Positions 48,862-57,728 are shown, numbered from the stretch's first letter. The stretch is DNA of 64,000 nucleotides from Paraburkholderia eburnea (GCF_002917095.1 NZ_PQGA01000030.1:1-64000), one strand, 5' to 3'. Notes: generated from the letters alone by a model not told the origin. A program made the numbers and translations.

Positions 48862-49755
48862 ATGAACAACTACGATCCCAGGCGCGGCATCACGCTTTCG
48901 GTGGGCGCCTCGGCGCTGTTCGCGCTGCTGTCGGCGTACACCTTGTTGCTCAAGCCGCTCGGCGGCCTCGACATCTTCGCGTGGCGCGTGATCTGGACCG
49001 CGCCCGGCGCGCTCGCGCTGCTGGTGTTGCGCAAGCGCCTGCCGCAACTGCTGGAACTGGTGACGCGCGCCATCCGCGAGCCGCGCGTCGCGCTGATGCT
49101 GGTGACGAGTGCCGCGCTGCTCGGCGTGCAGTTGTGGGTGTTTCTGTGGGCACCGCTGCATGGACGCATGCTCGAAGTGTCGCTCGGCTACTTCATGCTG
49201 CCGCTGGTGATGGTGCTGGTCGGGCGCTATTACTATCACGAGCGCCTGGAGCCGCTGCAATGGCTCGCGGTCGCCTGCGCGGCGGTGGGCGTGGCGCATG
49301 AACTCTGGGCCACGCACGCGTTTTCATGGCCGACGCTGCTGACTTCGCTCGGCTATCCGCCGTACTTCGTGCTGCGCCGCAAGATCCAGGCGGATTCGCT
49401 CGTGACCTTCGCGGTCGAGATGGTTCTGCTGCTGCCCGTCGCCTTCATCGAAGTGCACGCGGGCGGCTCGCTTGCGCTGCTCGGCCAGCACACGCTGCTC
49501 GCGTGGGTGCTGCTGCCGGGGCTCGGCGTGATCAGCACGATTGCGCTGGCGACCTATCTGAAGTCGAGCCGCCTGTTGCCGATGGCGCTGTTCGGCATCC
49601 TCGGTTATGTGGAGCCGGTGTTGCTCGTGATCGTTTCCGTCGCGCTGCTCGGCGAGCATCTGGGGCTGCGCCAGCTAGCGACCTACGTGCCGATCTGGAT
49701 CGCCGTCGCGCTGACGGCGCTGCATGGCGCGCGGCTCGTGCGCCATGCCCGCTGA
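48862..49755 (+). CDS. rarD: EamA-family transporter, RarD type
   Basis: Encodes 297 aa with ten predicted membrane helices in two EamA repeats. The opening GITLSVGASALFALLSAYTLLLKPLGGLDIFAWRVIWTAPGA and LGYFMLPLVMVLVGRYYYHERLEPLQWLAV match the RarD group of drug/metabolite exporters. Substrates are mostly unknown. The start at 48862 gives a canonical N terminus, but no clear Shine-Dalgarno is seen. Confidence 0.85.
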   Translation: MNNYDPRRGITLSVGASALFALLSAYTLLLKPLGGLDIFAWRVIWTAPGALALLVLRKRLPQLLELVTRAIREPRVALMLVTSAALLGVQLWVFLWAPLHGRMLEVSLGYFMLPLVMVLVGRYYYHERLEPLQWLAVACAAVGVAHELWATHAFSWPTLLTSLGYPPYFVLRRKIQADSLVTFAVEMVLLLPVAFIEVHAGGSLALLGQHTLLAWVLLPGLGVISTIALATYLKSSRLLPMALFGILGYVEPVLLVIVSVALLGEHLGLRQLATYVPIWIAVALTALHGARLVRHAR

Positions 49756-49799
49756 GCGCGCGGCTTTCAACGCGAGTTTCGACGCGAGTTTCGACTTAT

Positions 49800-50348
49800 T
49801 CAGCGCGCGGCGTGCCCGCGCGGCGGATTGATGCGCGTGGGGCCGGCCTTCGCTTCGATGGCCTCGCGCAAGGCGGGACGCCAGCCCAGCCCGAACAGCG
49901 CCTCGGCGAGCACGAACAGCGGGCCGATGACGAGGCCCACGAGATCGTCCACGAAGGCCGGTTTGCGATGCTCGTAAGCCATATGGCCGACGAACTGGAA
50001 CACCCAGCCCACCACGAACAGGCCGATGCCGCCCGCAAGCCAGGTGGCCGTGCTCTGCTGCGCGAGCCACGCGCCGAACGTCAGGCTCAGCGCCGCGACG
50101 GCGGCCATCATGATCCCGAGCGGCACGTCGAGCACGAGGTAATAGAGCGTCGACGCGCCGAACAGCAGCCACGCGGGCGACAGCGGCACGGCGGCCAGCG
50201 GCCAGGCGGCGAGCGCGAACGACGGGCGCGAAAGCAGCACGGCGAGCGCGAGCACGATCATCGGAATGCCGACGAAATGCGTGGCGATGTTGCGCGGGTC
50301 GCGATGATATTCGGCGTACTGGGTGAGCTGATCGGTCAGGTTTCTCAT
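49800..50348 (-). CDS. Mpo1-like (DUF962) membrane protein
   Basis: Encodes 182 aa with four or five membrane helices. The DUF962/Mpo1 signature is clear: YAEYHRDPRNIATHFVGIPMIVLAL at the N terminus and FVGHMAYEHRKPAFVDDLVGLVIGPLFVLAE near 115-145, with the conserved His residues. Yeast Mpo1 is an iron dioxygenase of 2-hydroxy fatty acids. Whether bacterial copies do the same is not known. It is divergent from the Crp/Fnr-type gene; the start codons are 91 bp apart. Confidence 0.88.
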   Translation of the reverse strand: MRNLTDQLTQYAEYHRDPRNIATHFVGIPMIVLALAVLLSRPSFALAAWPLAAVPLSPAWLLFGASTLYYLVLDVPLGIMMAAVAALSLTFGAWLAQQSTATWLAGGIGLFVVGWVFQFVGHMAYEHRKPAFVDDLVGLVIGPLFVLAEALFGLGWRPALREAIEAKAGPTRINPPRGHAAR

Positions 50349-50439
50349 GGATGTCCTTTATTCCAACTGCGTCTCGAAAATCATTATGATCGTCGGGCGC
50401 GCCGACGCTGACCTTCGGCTAGCCGACAATCTCCATCCG

Positions 50440-51210
50440 ATGACTTCACGCCCCGACGCCCCCGCCTGCGGACTGCCGCTCGACACTGCTTCGCCCAGCC
50501 TGATTGCGGCGCTGGAGCGCAGCGCCTGGTTCGCCGGGCTGTCCGACCCGCTGCGCGACGGCCTGCGCTCGGCGGGCCGGGTGCGCGCGCTGCGTGCGGG
50601 CGAGCGGCTGTTCCTGCGCGGCGATGCGGCCGACGGCGTCTATTGCGTGCTGGAAGGCGCGGTGCGCGTGGGCGCCGCGAGCGTGTGCGGCCGGGAGGCG
50701 TTGCTCGCGCTGATGGGCCCGGCAAGCTGGTTCGGCGAGATCGCGCTGTTCGATTCGGGCGTGCGCACGCACGATGCCTATGCCGAGCGGGATACCACGC
50801 TCTTTCATGTCCCGCGCACGCCGCTTGCCGCGCTGCTCGACGCAACGCCCGCGTACTGGCATGCCTTTGGGCTGCTGCTCGCGCAGAAACTGCGCCTCGC
50901 CTTCGACGCCATCGAGGAAAGCGCGCTCCTGCCCGCCGCGCCGCGCGTGGCGCGGCGTCTGCTGCTGCTGGCGGCGGGCTACGGCTATGGCGAAGCGGGC
51001 CGCGAATCCGGCGGCGAAGTGGCCAAAGGCGCGCGCCCGCCGCATCTCGTCGTACACGTGCCGCAGGAGGATCTCGCGCTGATGCTGGCGCTGTCGCGCC
51101 AGACCGTGAACCAGATCCTGCGTCAGTTCGAGCGCGACGGGCTGCTGGCGCTGCGTTACGGCGAGATAGAAATCGTCGATGCGCAGCGTCTGGAGCAGCA
51201 GGCGCGCTAA
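50440..51210 (+). CDS. Crp/Fnr-family transcriptional regulator
   Basis: Encodes 256 aa. A cyclic-nucleotide-type sensor domain (about 25-145: LRAGERLFLRGDAADGVYCVLEGAVRVG, SWFGEIALFDSG) is followed by a winged HTH (VPQEDLALMLALSRQTVNQILRQFERDGLLALRYGEIEIVD). No Fnr-type cysteine cluster is seen, so it is not an Fnr oxygen sensor. The effector is unknown. The frame is open upstream to 50347, but the ATG at 50440 gives the usual N terminus. Confidence 0.9.
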   Translation: MTSRPDAPACGLPLDTASPSLIAALERSAWFAGLSDPLRDGLRSAGRVRALRAGERLFLRGDAADGVYCVLEGAVRVGAASVCGREALLALMGPASWFGEIALFDSGVRTHDAYAERDTTLFHVPRTPLAALLDATPAYWHAFGLLLAQKLRLAFDAIEESALLPAAPRVARRLLLLAAGYGYGEAGRESGGEVAKGARPPHLVVHVPQEDLALMLALSRQTVNQILRQFERDGLLALRYGEIEIVDAQRLEQQAR

Positions 51211-51228
51211 TTCCACGCGCGCCCGATG

Positions 51229-51277
51229 GCCCGCGCCATTGCGGCGCTGCGCCATTTGCCGCGACAATGGCGCGGGC
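51229..51277. repeat. 13-bp inverted repeat after the Crp-type gene
   Basis: GCCCGCGCCATTG at 51229-51241 is repeated in inverse as CAATGGCGCGGGC at 51265-51277, with a 23-bp spacer. There is no T run after it. It may form a hairpin that ends or protects the transcript, or act on the next gene. Confidence 0.4.
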
Positions 51278-51363
51278 TTACAGCGGGCTTGCCGCAGCCC
51301 CATCCTTCAACCCGCCGCCTGAGCGTGGCGCTTTCCGACTTTCCGACCTTCCGATACCGCTTC

Positions 51364-52008
51364 ATGACCGACCGCGTCATTGCCGCCTTCGACTTCGACG
51401 GCACCATCACCACGTCCGACAGCTTCCGTGCCTTCATGCTCGATGCCGCTGGCGTCCCGCGCTTCGTGCTTGCCGCGCTGCGTTGCCTGCCGTGGCTCGC
51501 GGGCATCGCGCCCGGCTGGTCCGACCGGGGCCGCACCAAGGCGCGCTTTCTTCATGCCGCGCTCGGCCCGGTGCGGCGCGACGCGCTGGAAGCCGCCGCG
51601 CAACGTTTCGTCGATACCCGTCTGCCCGATCTGCTGCGCCCGGAGATGCTGGCGCGCATCCGCGAGCATCAGGCGCTTGGCCACGAAGTCGTGCTCGTGA
51701 GCGCGTCGCCTTCGGTGTATCTGCGCAAATGGGCGCCGACGGTGGGCATCGGGACGGTGCTCGCCAGCGAGCTGGAGTGGCGCGATGGCGTCTACACTGG
51801 ACGGCTCGCGGGCCGCAACTGCTGGGGGCCGGAGAAGGTCGCGCGGCTGCGCGCCTGGTGGGGCGACAAGGCGCCCGCGACGCTCTACGCCTACGGCGAC
51901 AGCCGCGGCGACCGCGAAATGGCGCAACTCGCCAACCACGCCTGGATACGCGGCGAGGTGCCGCTGCCGCCGCTCTTGCCGGCGGGCGGATTCGGCGCAA
52001 CGGCCTGA
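51364..52008 (+). CDS. HAD-superfamily phosphatase (subfamily IB)
   Basis: Encodes 214 aa. The nucleophile motif AAFDFDGTITTSDSF is at the N terminus, SASPSVYLRKW near 117 is motif II, and the acidic YGDSRGDREMA near 180 is motif IV. These fit the HAD-IB / SerB-like phosphatase group with an alpha-helical cap. The substrate is not evident; related proteins act on phosphoserine or phosphorylated lipids. The start at 51364 gives a canonical N terminus. It precedes the dienelactone hydrolase fusion by 43 bp. Confidence 0.88.
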   Translation: MTDRVIAAFDFDGTITTSDSFRAFMLDAAGVPRFVLAALRCLPWLAGIAPGWSDRGRTKARFLHAALGPVRRDALEAAAQRFVDTRLPDLLRPEMLARIREHQALGHEVVLVSASPSVYLRKWAPTVGIGTVLASELEWRDGVYTGRLAGRNCWGPEKVARLRAWWGDKAPATLYAYGDSRGDREMAQLANHAWIRGEVPLPPLLPAGGFGATA

Positions 52009-52051
52009 GCGCGCATCGCCTCGAAAATACGCACACAAGGAGACGACCCGA

Positions 52052-53290
52052 ATGAACGGACAATGGACCACGGTGAAGTCGCGCGACGGCGGCGAATTCC
52101 GCGCCTACACGGCACTGCCGCCCGAGGGCAGCGGCCCGGGCCTCGTGCTGCTGCAGGAAATCTTCGGCGTGAACGCGCATATGCGCGCGATGGCCGAGCG
52201 CTTCGCCGAGGAAGGCTACGTGGTCATGGTGCCCGACCTGTTCTGGCGTCTGGAGCCAGGCGTCGATCTGGGCTACGAAGGCGCGGACATGACGAAGGCG
52301 CTCGCGCTGTATGAGCGCTTCGATGTCGATCTCGCGCTTGACGACATTGCGCAGACGCTCGCCGCGCTGCGCGCGCATCCCTCGCAGCGCGGCAAGACGG
52401 GCGCGCTGGGCTATTGCCTGGGTGGGCGCCTGGCGTATCTGGCGGCGGCGCGCACCGATGTCGATTGTGCGATCGGCTACTACGCCGTGGGCCTCGAACA
52501 CCAGTTGAACGAGGCCGGCACGATCCGCTGCCCGCTGATGCTGCACTTCGGCGCCGACGACAAGTCATGCGACGCGGCCACGCGAGCGCGCATCGAAGCG
52601 GCGCTGGCGGGCAAGCCCGGCGTCGAGCTGTACACGTATCCGGGTTGCGATCACGCCTTCGCCTCGCCCGCGCGGCCGCAATACGACAAGGCCGCCGCGA
52701 TGATGGCGTACTCGCGCTCGCTGGCGATGCTGCGCCGGGTGATGGGGCCGATCTACGATTTCAACGCGCTCTGGGAAGAGCACTGCTATCACGAGTTCGT
52801 CGCGCGCAATCCCAACGACGTGATGCCGACGATGGTCGCGCAGCCCTACGTCAACCACATCCCGACGATGACGGGCGGCGTCGGCCACGACGAACTCAAG
52901 CGCTTCTACACGCACCATTTCGTGCATTCGAACCCGGCCGACACGCGCCTGATTCCGATTTCGCGCACCATCGGCTCGGATCGCGTGGTCGACGAGTTCA
53001 TCTTCTGCTGCACGCACGACCGCGAGATCGACTGGCTGCTGCCGGGCCTCGCGCCCACGGGCAAGTATTTCGAGGTGCCGATGCTCGCCGTGATCTGCTT
53101 TCGCGGCAGCAAGCTGTACAACGAGCACATCTACTGGGATCAGGCTTCGGTGCTCGCGCAGATCGGCGCCATCGATCCGGCCGGCCTGCCGATCGCGGGC
53201 ATCGAAAGCGCGAAGAAACTGCTCGACGAAACCCTGCCGTCGAACACGCTCATGCCCGCGTGGCAAAGCAGCGAAGGCAAGCCGTTCTGA
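52052..53290 (+). CDS. Dienelactone hydrolase fused to an NTF2-like domain
   Basis: Encodes 412 aa. Residues 1-230 are a dienelactone hydrolase-type alpha/beta hydrolase: LVLLQEIFGVNAHMR, the nucleophile in ALGYCLGGRLAY (Cys near 128), the Asp in HFGADDKS and the His in YPGCDHAFASPARPQYD. Residues about 250-412 are a separate domain with PYVNHIPTMTGGVGHDELKRFYTHHF and FTFCCTHD-like text resembling SnoaL/NTF2-like ester-cyclase folds. AAGGAGAC precedes the ATG at 52052. The fusion suggests a hydrolase with an extra substrate-binding pocket. It could process aromatic-ring lactones, but no catabolic genes are adjacent. Confidence 0.88.
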   Translation: MNGQWTTVKSRDGGEFRAYTALPPEGSGPGLVLLQEIFGVNAHMRAMAERFAEEGYVVMVPDLFWRLEPGVDLGYEGADMTKALALYERFDVDLALDDIAQTLAALRAHPSQRGKTGALGYCLGGRLAYLAAARTDVDCAIGYYAVGLEHQLNEAGTIRCPLMLHFGADDKSCDAATRARIEAALAGKPGVELYTYPGCDHAFASPARPQYDKAAAMMAYSRSLAMLRRVMGPIYDFNALWEEHCYHEFVARNPNDVMPTMVAQPYVNHIPTMTGGVGHDELKRFYTHHFVHSNPADTRLIPISRTIGSDRVVDEFIFCCTHDREIDWLLPGLAPTGKYFEVPMLAVICFRGSKLYNEHIYWDQASVLAQIGAIDPAGLPIAGIESAKKLLDETLPSNTLMPAWQSSEGKPF

Positions 53291-53346
53291 GCTTGCCTTC
53301 GTGATGGGCGCTGCCAGGCGCTCGTGGGCGCTCGTGAGCGCCGCGC

Positions 53347-53607
53347 TTACTGAAAGGGATTGTCGACGACGCCGGGCTTCGCGTCCGGTTCGTCCTTGAC
53401 CTGTGCGGGCAGATGCGGATCGGCCTGCAGTTTCGCGACGACATTGTCGAGCGCCGCCTTCAGCGCGAGCGCCGCAGCCAGCCCGCGCTTGTCGCGCGTG
53501 AGTTCGAGCGTGCCGGCAAGCGTCACGCGCGTGGTGCCGTTGGTGAGCGTGAGCGCGTCGCCTTGCACGTTCAGAACATCGTCGTCGTTTGCGTATGCGT
53601 CGAACAC
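53347..53607 (-). CDS. Small conserved protein, unknown function
   Basis: Encodes 86 aa. It has a compact beta-rich opening (VLNVQGDALTLTNGTTRVTLAGTLELTRDKRG), a helix (LAAALALKAALDNVVAKLQ) and a Pro/Asp-rich end. No signal or membrane segment. The start appears to be GTG at 53607 with an excellent AGGAGG upstream, which supports it as a real gene. The family is not recognised. Confidence 0.7.
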   Translation of the reverse strand: MFDAYANDDDVLNVQGDALTLTNGTTRVTLAGTLELTRDKRGLAAALALKAALDNVVAKLQADPHLPAQVKDEPDAKPGVVDNPFQ

Positions 53608-53834
53608 CTTCTATTCCTCCTTGAGCGCGATGCACGTTGGACTCGCATTATAAGAAGCGCCGCACGCCGCCATCAAACGTGAAGCGAATGTGAAGCCGAA
53701 TGTGAAGCTATTGTCAGGCCTTTGAGGCCGCGCTGCGCCCACACTGACGCAGATCAAGATCGAATCGCGAATCCGCTGCGCTTCGCGGCAAACCGATGAT
53801 GATGACGCACCTGAGTTTGAACAAGGAGTGCGTC

Positions 53835-53921
53835 ATGGGAATTCTAGACAAGGTTGCCGCAATCGTCGGCATGGCGGCGCAAACGAAGCGCGATGCGCAA
53901 ACGTCATGGACCGCCCGATGA
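53835..53921 (+). CDS. Short ORF coupled to the M23 lipoprotein gene
   Basis: A 28-codon ORF (MGILDKVAAIVGMAAQTKR and eight more codons, including a Trp) with a good AAGGAG 6 bp before the ATG. Its TGA overlaps the ATG of the next gene by 4 bp (ATGA). The strong ribosome site is on this ORF and not on the downstream gene, so it may act as a coupling leader or be a small amphipathic peptide. It could also be a truncated relic. Confidence 0.5.
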   Translation: MGILDKVAAIVGMAAQTKRDAQTSWTAR

Positions 53922-54853
53922 TGACGGTCTCGCGCGTTGCGCGTATGACGCGTTTGCGGGCAGCGTGGCTCACGGCGACGGCGCTGATTGGCGCGTGCGT
54001 CACGCTGCTGGCGGCCTGCACATTTACACCCTGGCAGACGCTCGGCCGTCCCGGCGACGATGGCGGCGCTGACGCGGCGGCGGACGTCACGGCGGCATCG
54101 TCCGCCGTGGCCAGTGCGTCGGCCGCGCCTTCGTCCACGCCGATTCCGCCACCGACGTCCAAGGTCGTCGCCGAAGTCCCGGCTGCGGGCGCGTCCAAAG
54201 ACCTGTATCGCGTGAAGGCCGGCGACACGCTTTATCACATCGCCGCCGCGCATGGCCAGCGTCCCGCCGATATCGTGGCGTGGAACAAGCTGCCCGCTTC
54301 AGGCCAGGTGAAGGTGGGGCAGATGTTGCGGGTCGCGCCGCCGGTGAAGGTCGCGGCGGCGGCTTCAGCACCGGCGTCCGTTCCCGCAGCGCCTAAAGTA
54401 CCCGCCGCGTCGATTGCAACGGCCGCCTCTGAATCGAGCGCCACGCCGCCCGCCGCCAGATCGCGCGCGGCTACCACACGCCCCGCACGCCTCGCATGGC
54501 CGATGAGCGGCAGTGTCGCCACCGCGTTCTCGCCTGGCAAGTCGCGCGGCATCGTCATCGCGGGCGCGCCCGGCGAGCCGGTCAAAGCCGCCGCCGCCGG
54601 GCGCGTGGTGTACGCGGGCAGCGGCATTCAGGGCTACGGCAAGCTCATCATCGTCAAACACAACGCCCGCCTGCTCACTGCCTACGGCCGCAACGGCCGC
54701 TTGCTCGTCAAGCAGGGCGATGCCGTGAAGCCCGGCCAGACGATCGCCACGAGCGGCGCCGACGCGGCCGGTGTCGGCACGCTCCTCTTCGAAGTTCGTG
54801 AGAACGGCAAGCCCGTCGATCCGCAGGACTGGCTGCCGCGTCCGCAATCGTAA
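53918..54853 (+). CDS. LysM-M23 lipoprotein (NlpD/EnvC-like)
   Basis: Encodes 311 aa. A lipoprotein signal with a LLAAC lipobox is near residue 34. Then comes an Ala/Ser/Pro-rich linker, a LysM domain at about 95-140 (YRVKAGDTLYHIAAAHGQRPADIVAWNKLPASGQVKVGQML), a second linker, and an M23 peptidase domain (WPMSGSVATAFSPGKSRGIVIAGAPGEPVKAAAAGRVVYAG). The usual zinc His residues of active M23 enzymes are not evident (GIVIAG in place of GIDI; KHNAR instead of H-x-H), so it is likely an NlpD/EnvC-type amidase activator. Confidence 0.85.
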   Translation: MMTVSRVARMTRLRAAWLTATALIGACVTLLAACTFTPWQTLGRPGDDGGADAAADVTAASSAVASASAAPSSTPIPPPTSKVVAEVPAAGASKDLYRVKAGDTLYHIAAAHGQRPADIVAWNKLPASGQVKVGQMLRVAPPVKVAAAASAPASVPAAPKVPAASIATAASESSATPPAARSRAATTRPARLAWPMSGSVATAFSPGKSRGIVIAGAPGEPVKAAAAGRVVYAGSGIQGYGKLIIVKHNARLLTAYGRNGRLLVKQGDAVKPGQTIATSGADAAGVGTLLFEVRENGKPVDPQDWLPRPQS

Positions 54854-54878
54854 CCGTTGTTCCGGAGTACAAATCGAG

Positions 54879-55472
54879 ATGGAAAAAATGAATCGAAGAC
54901 AATTTCTCGTGACCGGCGCCGCCGGCGTGGCGACGCTGGCCAGCCTGGCCGCCTGCACGACCACGCCCGCGACAGCCAGTTCCGCCGATGAGAACCGGCA
55001 CGCGCGCCGTGAAATCGACGCGGGTGTCGATGGCGCGCTCTCGCGTCTCTATGGCACGGTAAAGGGTTCGCGCGAATTGCTCTCGAAAGCGCGCGCCGTG
55101 CTTGTATTCCCGGACGTGATCGGCGCGGGCTTTGGCGTGGGCGGGCAGTATGGCAAGGGCGCGTTGCGCGCAGGCGGTCGCACGGTGGGCTATTTCAGCA
55201 CGACTGCGGGCTCACTCGGCTTCCAGGTGGGGGCGCAGTCGCGCGCCGTCTTCTACGCCTTCATGACGCAAGGGGCATACGAGCGCTTCCGCCAGAGCAG
55301 CGGCTGGGCGGCCGGCGCGGACGGCACCGTCGCACTCGTGAAGATGGGCGCGAACGGTACGATCGACACGACGACCGCCGTCAATCCCATCGAAGCCATC
55401 GTGCTCACCAATGCGGGTCTAATGGCGGGCGTCTCGCTCGAAGGCTCGAAGGTTTCGCGGCTCGATCTCTGA
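54879..55472 (+). CDS. YSC84/SYLF-domain lipoprotein
   Basis: Encodes 197 aa. An N-terminal RRQFLVTGAAGVATLASLAAC combines a twin-arginine-like start with a lipobox. The body has the SYLF/YSC84 lipid-binding domain: AVLVFPDVIGAGFGVGGQYGKGALRAGGRTVGYFSTTAGSLGFQVGAQSRAVFYAFM, then NAGLMAGVSLEGSKVSRL. Bacterial copies are envelope proteins of unknown role. It follows the M23 gene by 25 bp and ends in a terminator. A second in-frame ATG at 54888 is an alternative start. Confidence 0.9.
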   Translation: MEKMNRRQFLVTGAAGVATLASLAACTTTPATASSADENRHARREIDAGVDGALSRLYGTVKGSRELLSKARAVLVFPDVIGAGFGVGGQYGKGALRAGGRTVGYFSTTAGSLGFQVGAQSRAVFYAFMTQGAYERFRQSSGWAAGADGTVALVKMGANGTIDTTTAVNPIEAIVLTNAGLMAGVSLEGSKVSRLDL

Positions 55473-55514
55473 TCGGCTCACGAGCGGTTCGCAAGCAAGT
55501 TCACAAGCGTTTCA

Positions 55515-55552
55515 AAGGGCGCGGCGCGCGGTTCAGGCGCCGCGCCTTTTCC
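55515..55552 (+). terminator. Terminator after the YSC84 gene
   Basis: GGGCGCGGCGC pairs with GCGCCGCGCC across a short loop, followed by TTTTCC. It lies between convergent genes. Confidence 0.75.
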
Positions 55553-55564
55553 ATGCCGCCGCGC

Positions 55565-56341
55565 TTACCAGCCCCACTTGCGCACCGTGAACGCGTGGCC
55601 ATTGAACGCCACGTTGGTCTTCGCGGCGGCGTCCGCCGGAATGCCGGGGAATGCGATACCGGCCTGCGCGCTCAACTCGCGCACCGGGCGAATGTCATAG
55701 CGGTCGACGGTGGTGTTGTCGGCCACGATGGCGAACGCGAGCCGCTGCGACGGCACGTACACGACCTTGAAAATCTGCGTGGGCACCAGCACCCGCGTCG
55801 CGCCGATGGTCTGCAACTGCGCGCCCGTGAAGAGCGGCCCGGTCACGACCCAGGCTTCGCCGTATTGGTCGGCGAGCTTGCGCACGGCCGTTTCGATGTG
55901 TGCCCACAGGCGCTGGTTGTTTTCGCGATTCTGCGGAACGACATTGGCGAGCGAAAACGATTCGGCCATCGCTTGCGGATTCCAGCGATTGCCCGCCGGA
56001 CTCATGTGGCCGCGATCGAAGCCGCTGCGTTTGTAGTCGGCGAGCGTCGCGCCTTCGCCGGCTGGCAGGCGGTCGTCCTCGAAGAAACGATTGGTGCGCG
56101 TCATGTCCCGGGCGGCGTCGAGGTGATCGCGCGTGAGATGTTCCGCCGACCAGAGCGGCCCGTGCGTGATCCCCGAATGCAGCACGACGAAATCCGAATA
56201 GCAGAGCATGCGCGTTTTCGGCGCCATGCGCGGGTTCGTGATGGTGGGGAACTGACCGTCGGGGACGAATGCGGAACAGGCGGGTGCGGCGAACGCATGG
56301 CCTGCGAAGGCCATGGCGAGACAGGCAAACAGCTTCTTCAT
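55565..56341 (-). CDS. Secreted DNA/RNA non-specific endonuclease (NucA type)
   Basis: Encodes 258 aa. A Sec signal ends HAFAA near residue 18. The NUC/NucA domain has the catalytic DRGHMSPAGNR box at about 109-119 and the metal-binding Asn in NVVPQNRENNQRLW near 137-150. These enzymes cut DNA and RNA outside the cytosol. The signal peptide and Cys pair suggest export to the periplasm or medium. No immunity gene is next to it. The start at 56341 is chosen to give the signal peptide. Confidence 0.92.
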   Translation of the reverse strand: MKKLFACLAMAFAGHAFAAPACSAFVPDGQFPTITNPRMAPKTRMLCYSDFVVLHSGITHGPLWSAEHLTRDHLDAARDMTRTNRFFEDDRLPAGEGATLADYKRSGFDRGHMSPAGNRWNPQAMAESFSLANVVPQNRENNQRLWAHIETAVRKLADQYGEAWVVTGPLFTGAQLQTIGATRVLVPTQIFKVVYVPSQRLAFAIVADNTTVDRYDIRPVRELSAQAGIAFPGIPADAAAKTNVAFNGHAFTVRKWGW

Positions 56342-56606
56342 CGGCGAATCGGGAGTGCGAGAGGTGCGCGGGCGATGCGCAAACTGTGCGCAGCGCCGCG
56401 TTCGTAAAGGGCCCGAAAGTATAGCGGGCACGCTCGCGCGCGGCCATATCGCATCGTGTGCGGCGTGGCATCAGGCGAGCGTCAGCGTGCGCATCGCGAA
56501 AGACGATGCGCAACGGCAGACCGGCGCCGCGTGAAGCGGCGCCGTCAGTGTGAGAACTTCCAGAGGGTGCAACGGGTGCGGCGCGCCAGAACAGCGCGTC
56601 GCGGGG

Positions 56607-56966
56607 TCAGCCGGCGAACAACGCGTTTTCGGCGTGGACGGCCTGGCGATCCACCGCCTGCAGACGCCACTGACCTTCCATGGGCGTATGCGAAACTTCG
56701 CGCGACCATGTTGCATCGCCTTGCGCGGTGCTGATTTCCTGGCGGCGGTTCACGTGCAGGCCGCGCAGGGTGCAAAGCGGTTGATCGGCGAGCGGCGCGC
56801 ACAGCGCCGTGACACCGCCTGAGTCGTGCATCTCGCCCCATGCGGGCAAATCGATGCCGGCGTGTGACTCACGCGACCAGCGTTGCTGATCGGTATCGAG
56901 CCAGAGTACTGCATAGTCATGATTCACGGTCGGATCGGGACCGTTGATCAAAATCGTCAGTCGCAT
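56607..56966 (-). CDS. Small conserved protein, unknown function
   Basis: Encodes 119 aa with no signal or membrane helix. The sequence MRLTILINGPDPTVNHDYAVLWLDTDQQRWSRE is distinctive, but the family is not recognised. CGGAG precedes the ATG at 56966, and the gene is separated from the divergent rubrerythrin gene by about 340 bp. Confidence 0.65.
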   Translation of the reverse strand: MRLTILINGPDPTVNHDYAVLWLDTDQQRWSRESHAGIDLPAWGEMHDSGGVTALCAPLADQPLCTLRGLHVNRRQEISTAQGDATWSREVSHTPMEGQWRLQAVDRQAVHAENALFAG

Positions 56967-57305
56967 GTGATCTCCGAAAAGGGCGCGATGGGCGGACGCG
57001 CTACAAAATCTGGACGAACTCTCAGTCTAGGACGTATGCATCCATGTGCAAGTCGATTTTTCATATATTGGGACGCCTGCGTTTTCAGGTTAGTCCACGG
57101 AAGCGATGGCGCGTCTGTGACACGCCGTCGCGCAAGCCTTGCGCGTGATTCGCCGCGGCACTATCGACGAGATTAAAAATCGCAATTGGGAACGCAAAGG
57201 GCATTTCCTAGATTGATAGAGCGGCGTAGTCCGCATGATGTCTTGCTGCACCGCACGAAGATGCGTAGCGCCGCGTCCCCACATACCGGATGGATGGAGG
57301 CACAG
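56967..57305. other. Divergent intergenic region before rubrerythrin
   Basis: No gene is seen. It must hold the promoters of the small unknown gene (leftward) and of the rubrerythrin operon (rightward). A TAGATTGATAGAG patch near 57209 is the most A/T-rich part, but no clear operator was recognised. Confidence 0.4.
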
Positions 57306-57728
57306 ATGACGCAACTCAAAGGCTCGAAGACCGAGCAGAATCTCAAGGACGCCTTCGCAGGCGAATCGCAGGCAAACCGCCGTTACCTCTACTTTGCCGC
57401 CAAGGCCGATGTCGAAGGCCAGAACGATGTCGCGGCCCTGTTCCGCTCGACGGCCGAAGGCGAAACCGGCCACGCTCATGGCCACCTCGAATATCTGGAA
57501 ACCGTCGGCGACCCTGCCACGGGGCTACCTTTTGGCTCCTCGCGGCTGAATCTGCAAGCCGCCATTGCGGGCGAAACGCACGAATACACCGACATGTACC
57601 CCGGCATGGCCAAAGTCGCGCGCGACGAAGGCTTCGACGAAATCGCCAACTGGTTCGAGACGCTCGCCAAAGCGGAGCGTAGTCACGCGAACCGCTATAC
57701 GAAGGCGCTAGACGCTTTGGTCGAATAA
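57306..57728 (+). CDS. Rubrerythrin (diiron only)
   Basis: Encodes 140 aa, a ferritin-like four-helix bundle. The diiron ligands appear as AFAGESQANRRYLYFA (helix A), EGETGHAHGHLEY (helix B), AIAGETHEYTDMYPGM (helix C) and LAKAERSHANRY (helix D). No C-terminal rubredoxin domain is present. It probably reduces peroxide or binds iron. TGGAGG precedes the ATG at 57306. It opens an operon with the Fe-S oxidoreductase 140 bp downstream and the DUF3501 gene, a grouping seen in many proteobacteria. Confidence 0.93.
   Translation: MTQLKGSKTEQNLKDAFAGESQANRRYLYFAAKADVEGQNDVAALFRSTAEGETGHAHGHLEYLETVGDPATGLPFGSSRLNLQAAIAGETHEYTDMYPGMAKVARDEGFDEIANWFETLAKAERSHANRYTKALDALVE

Noticed and set aside
55565..56341. 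Effector nuclease of a secretion or toxin system
   Set aside because: A simple Sec signal peptide and no immunity or secretion-system gene nearby; an ordinary secreted nuclease is enough.
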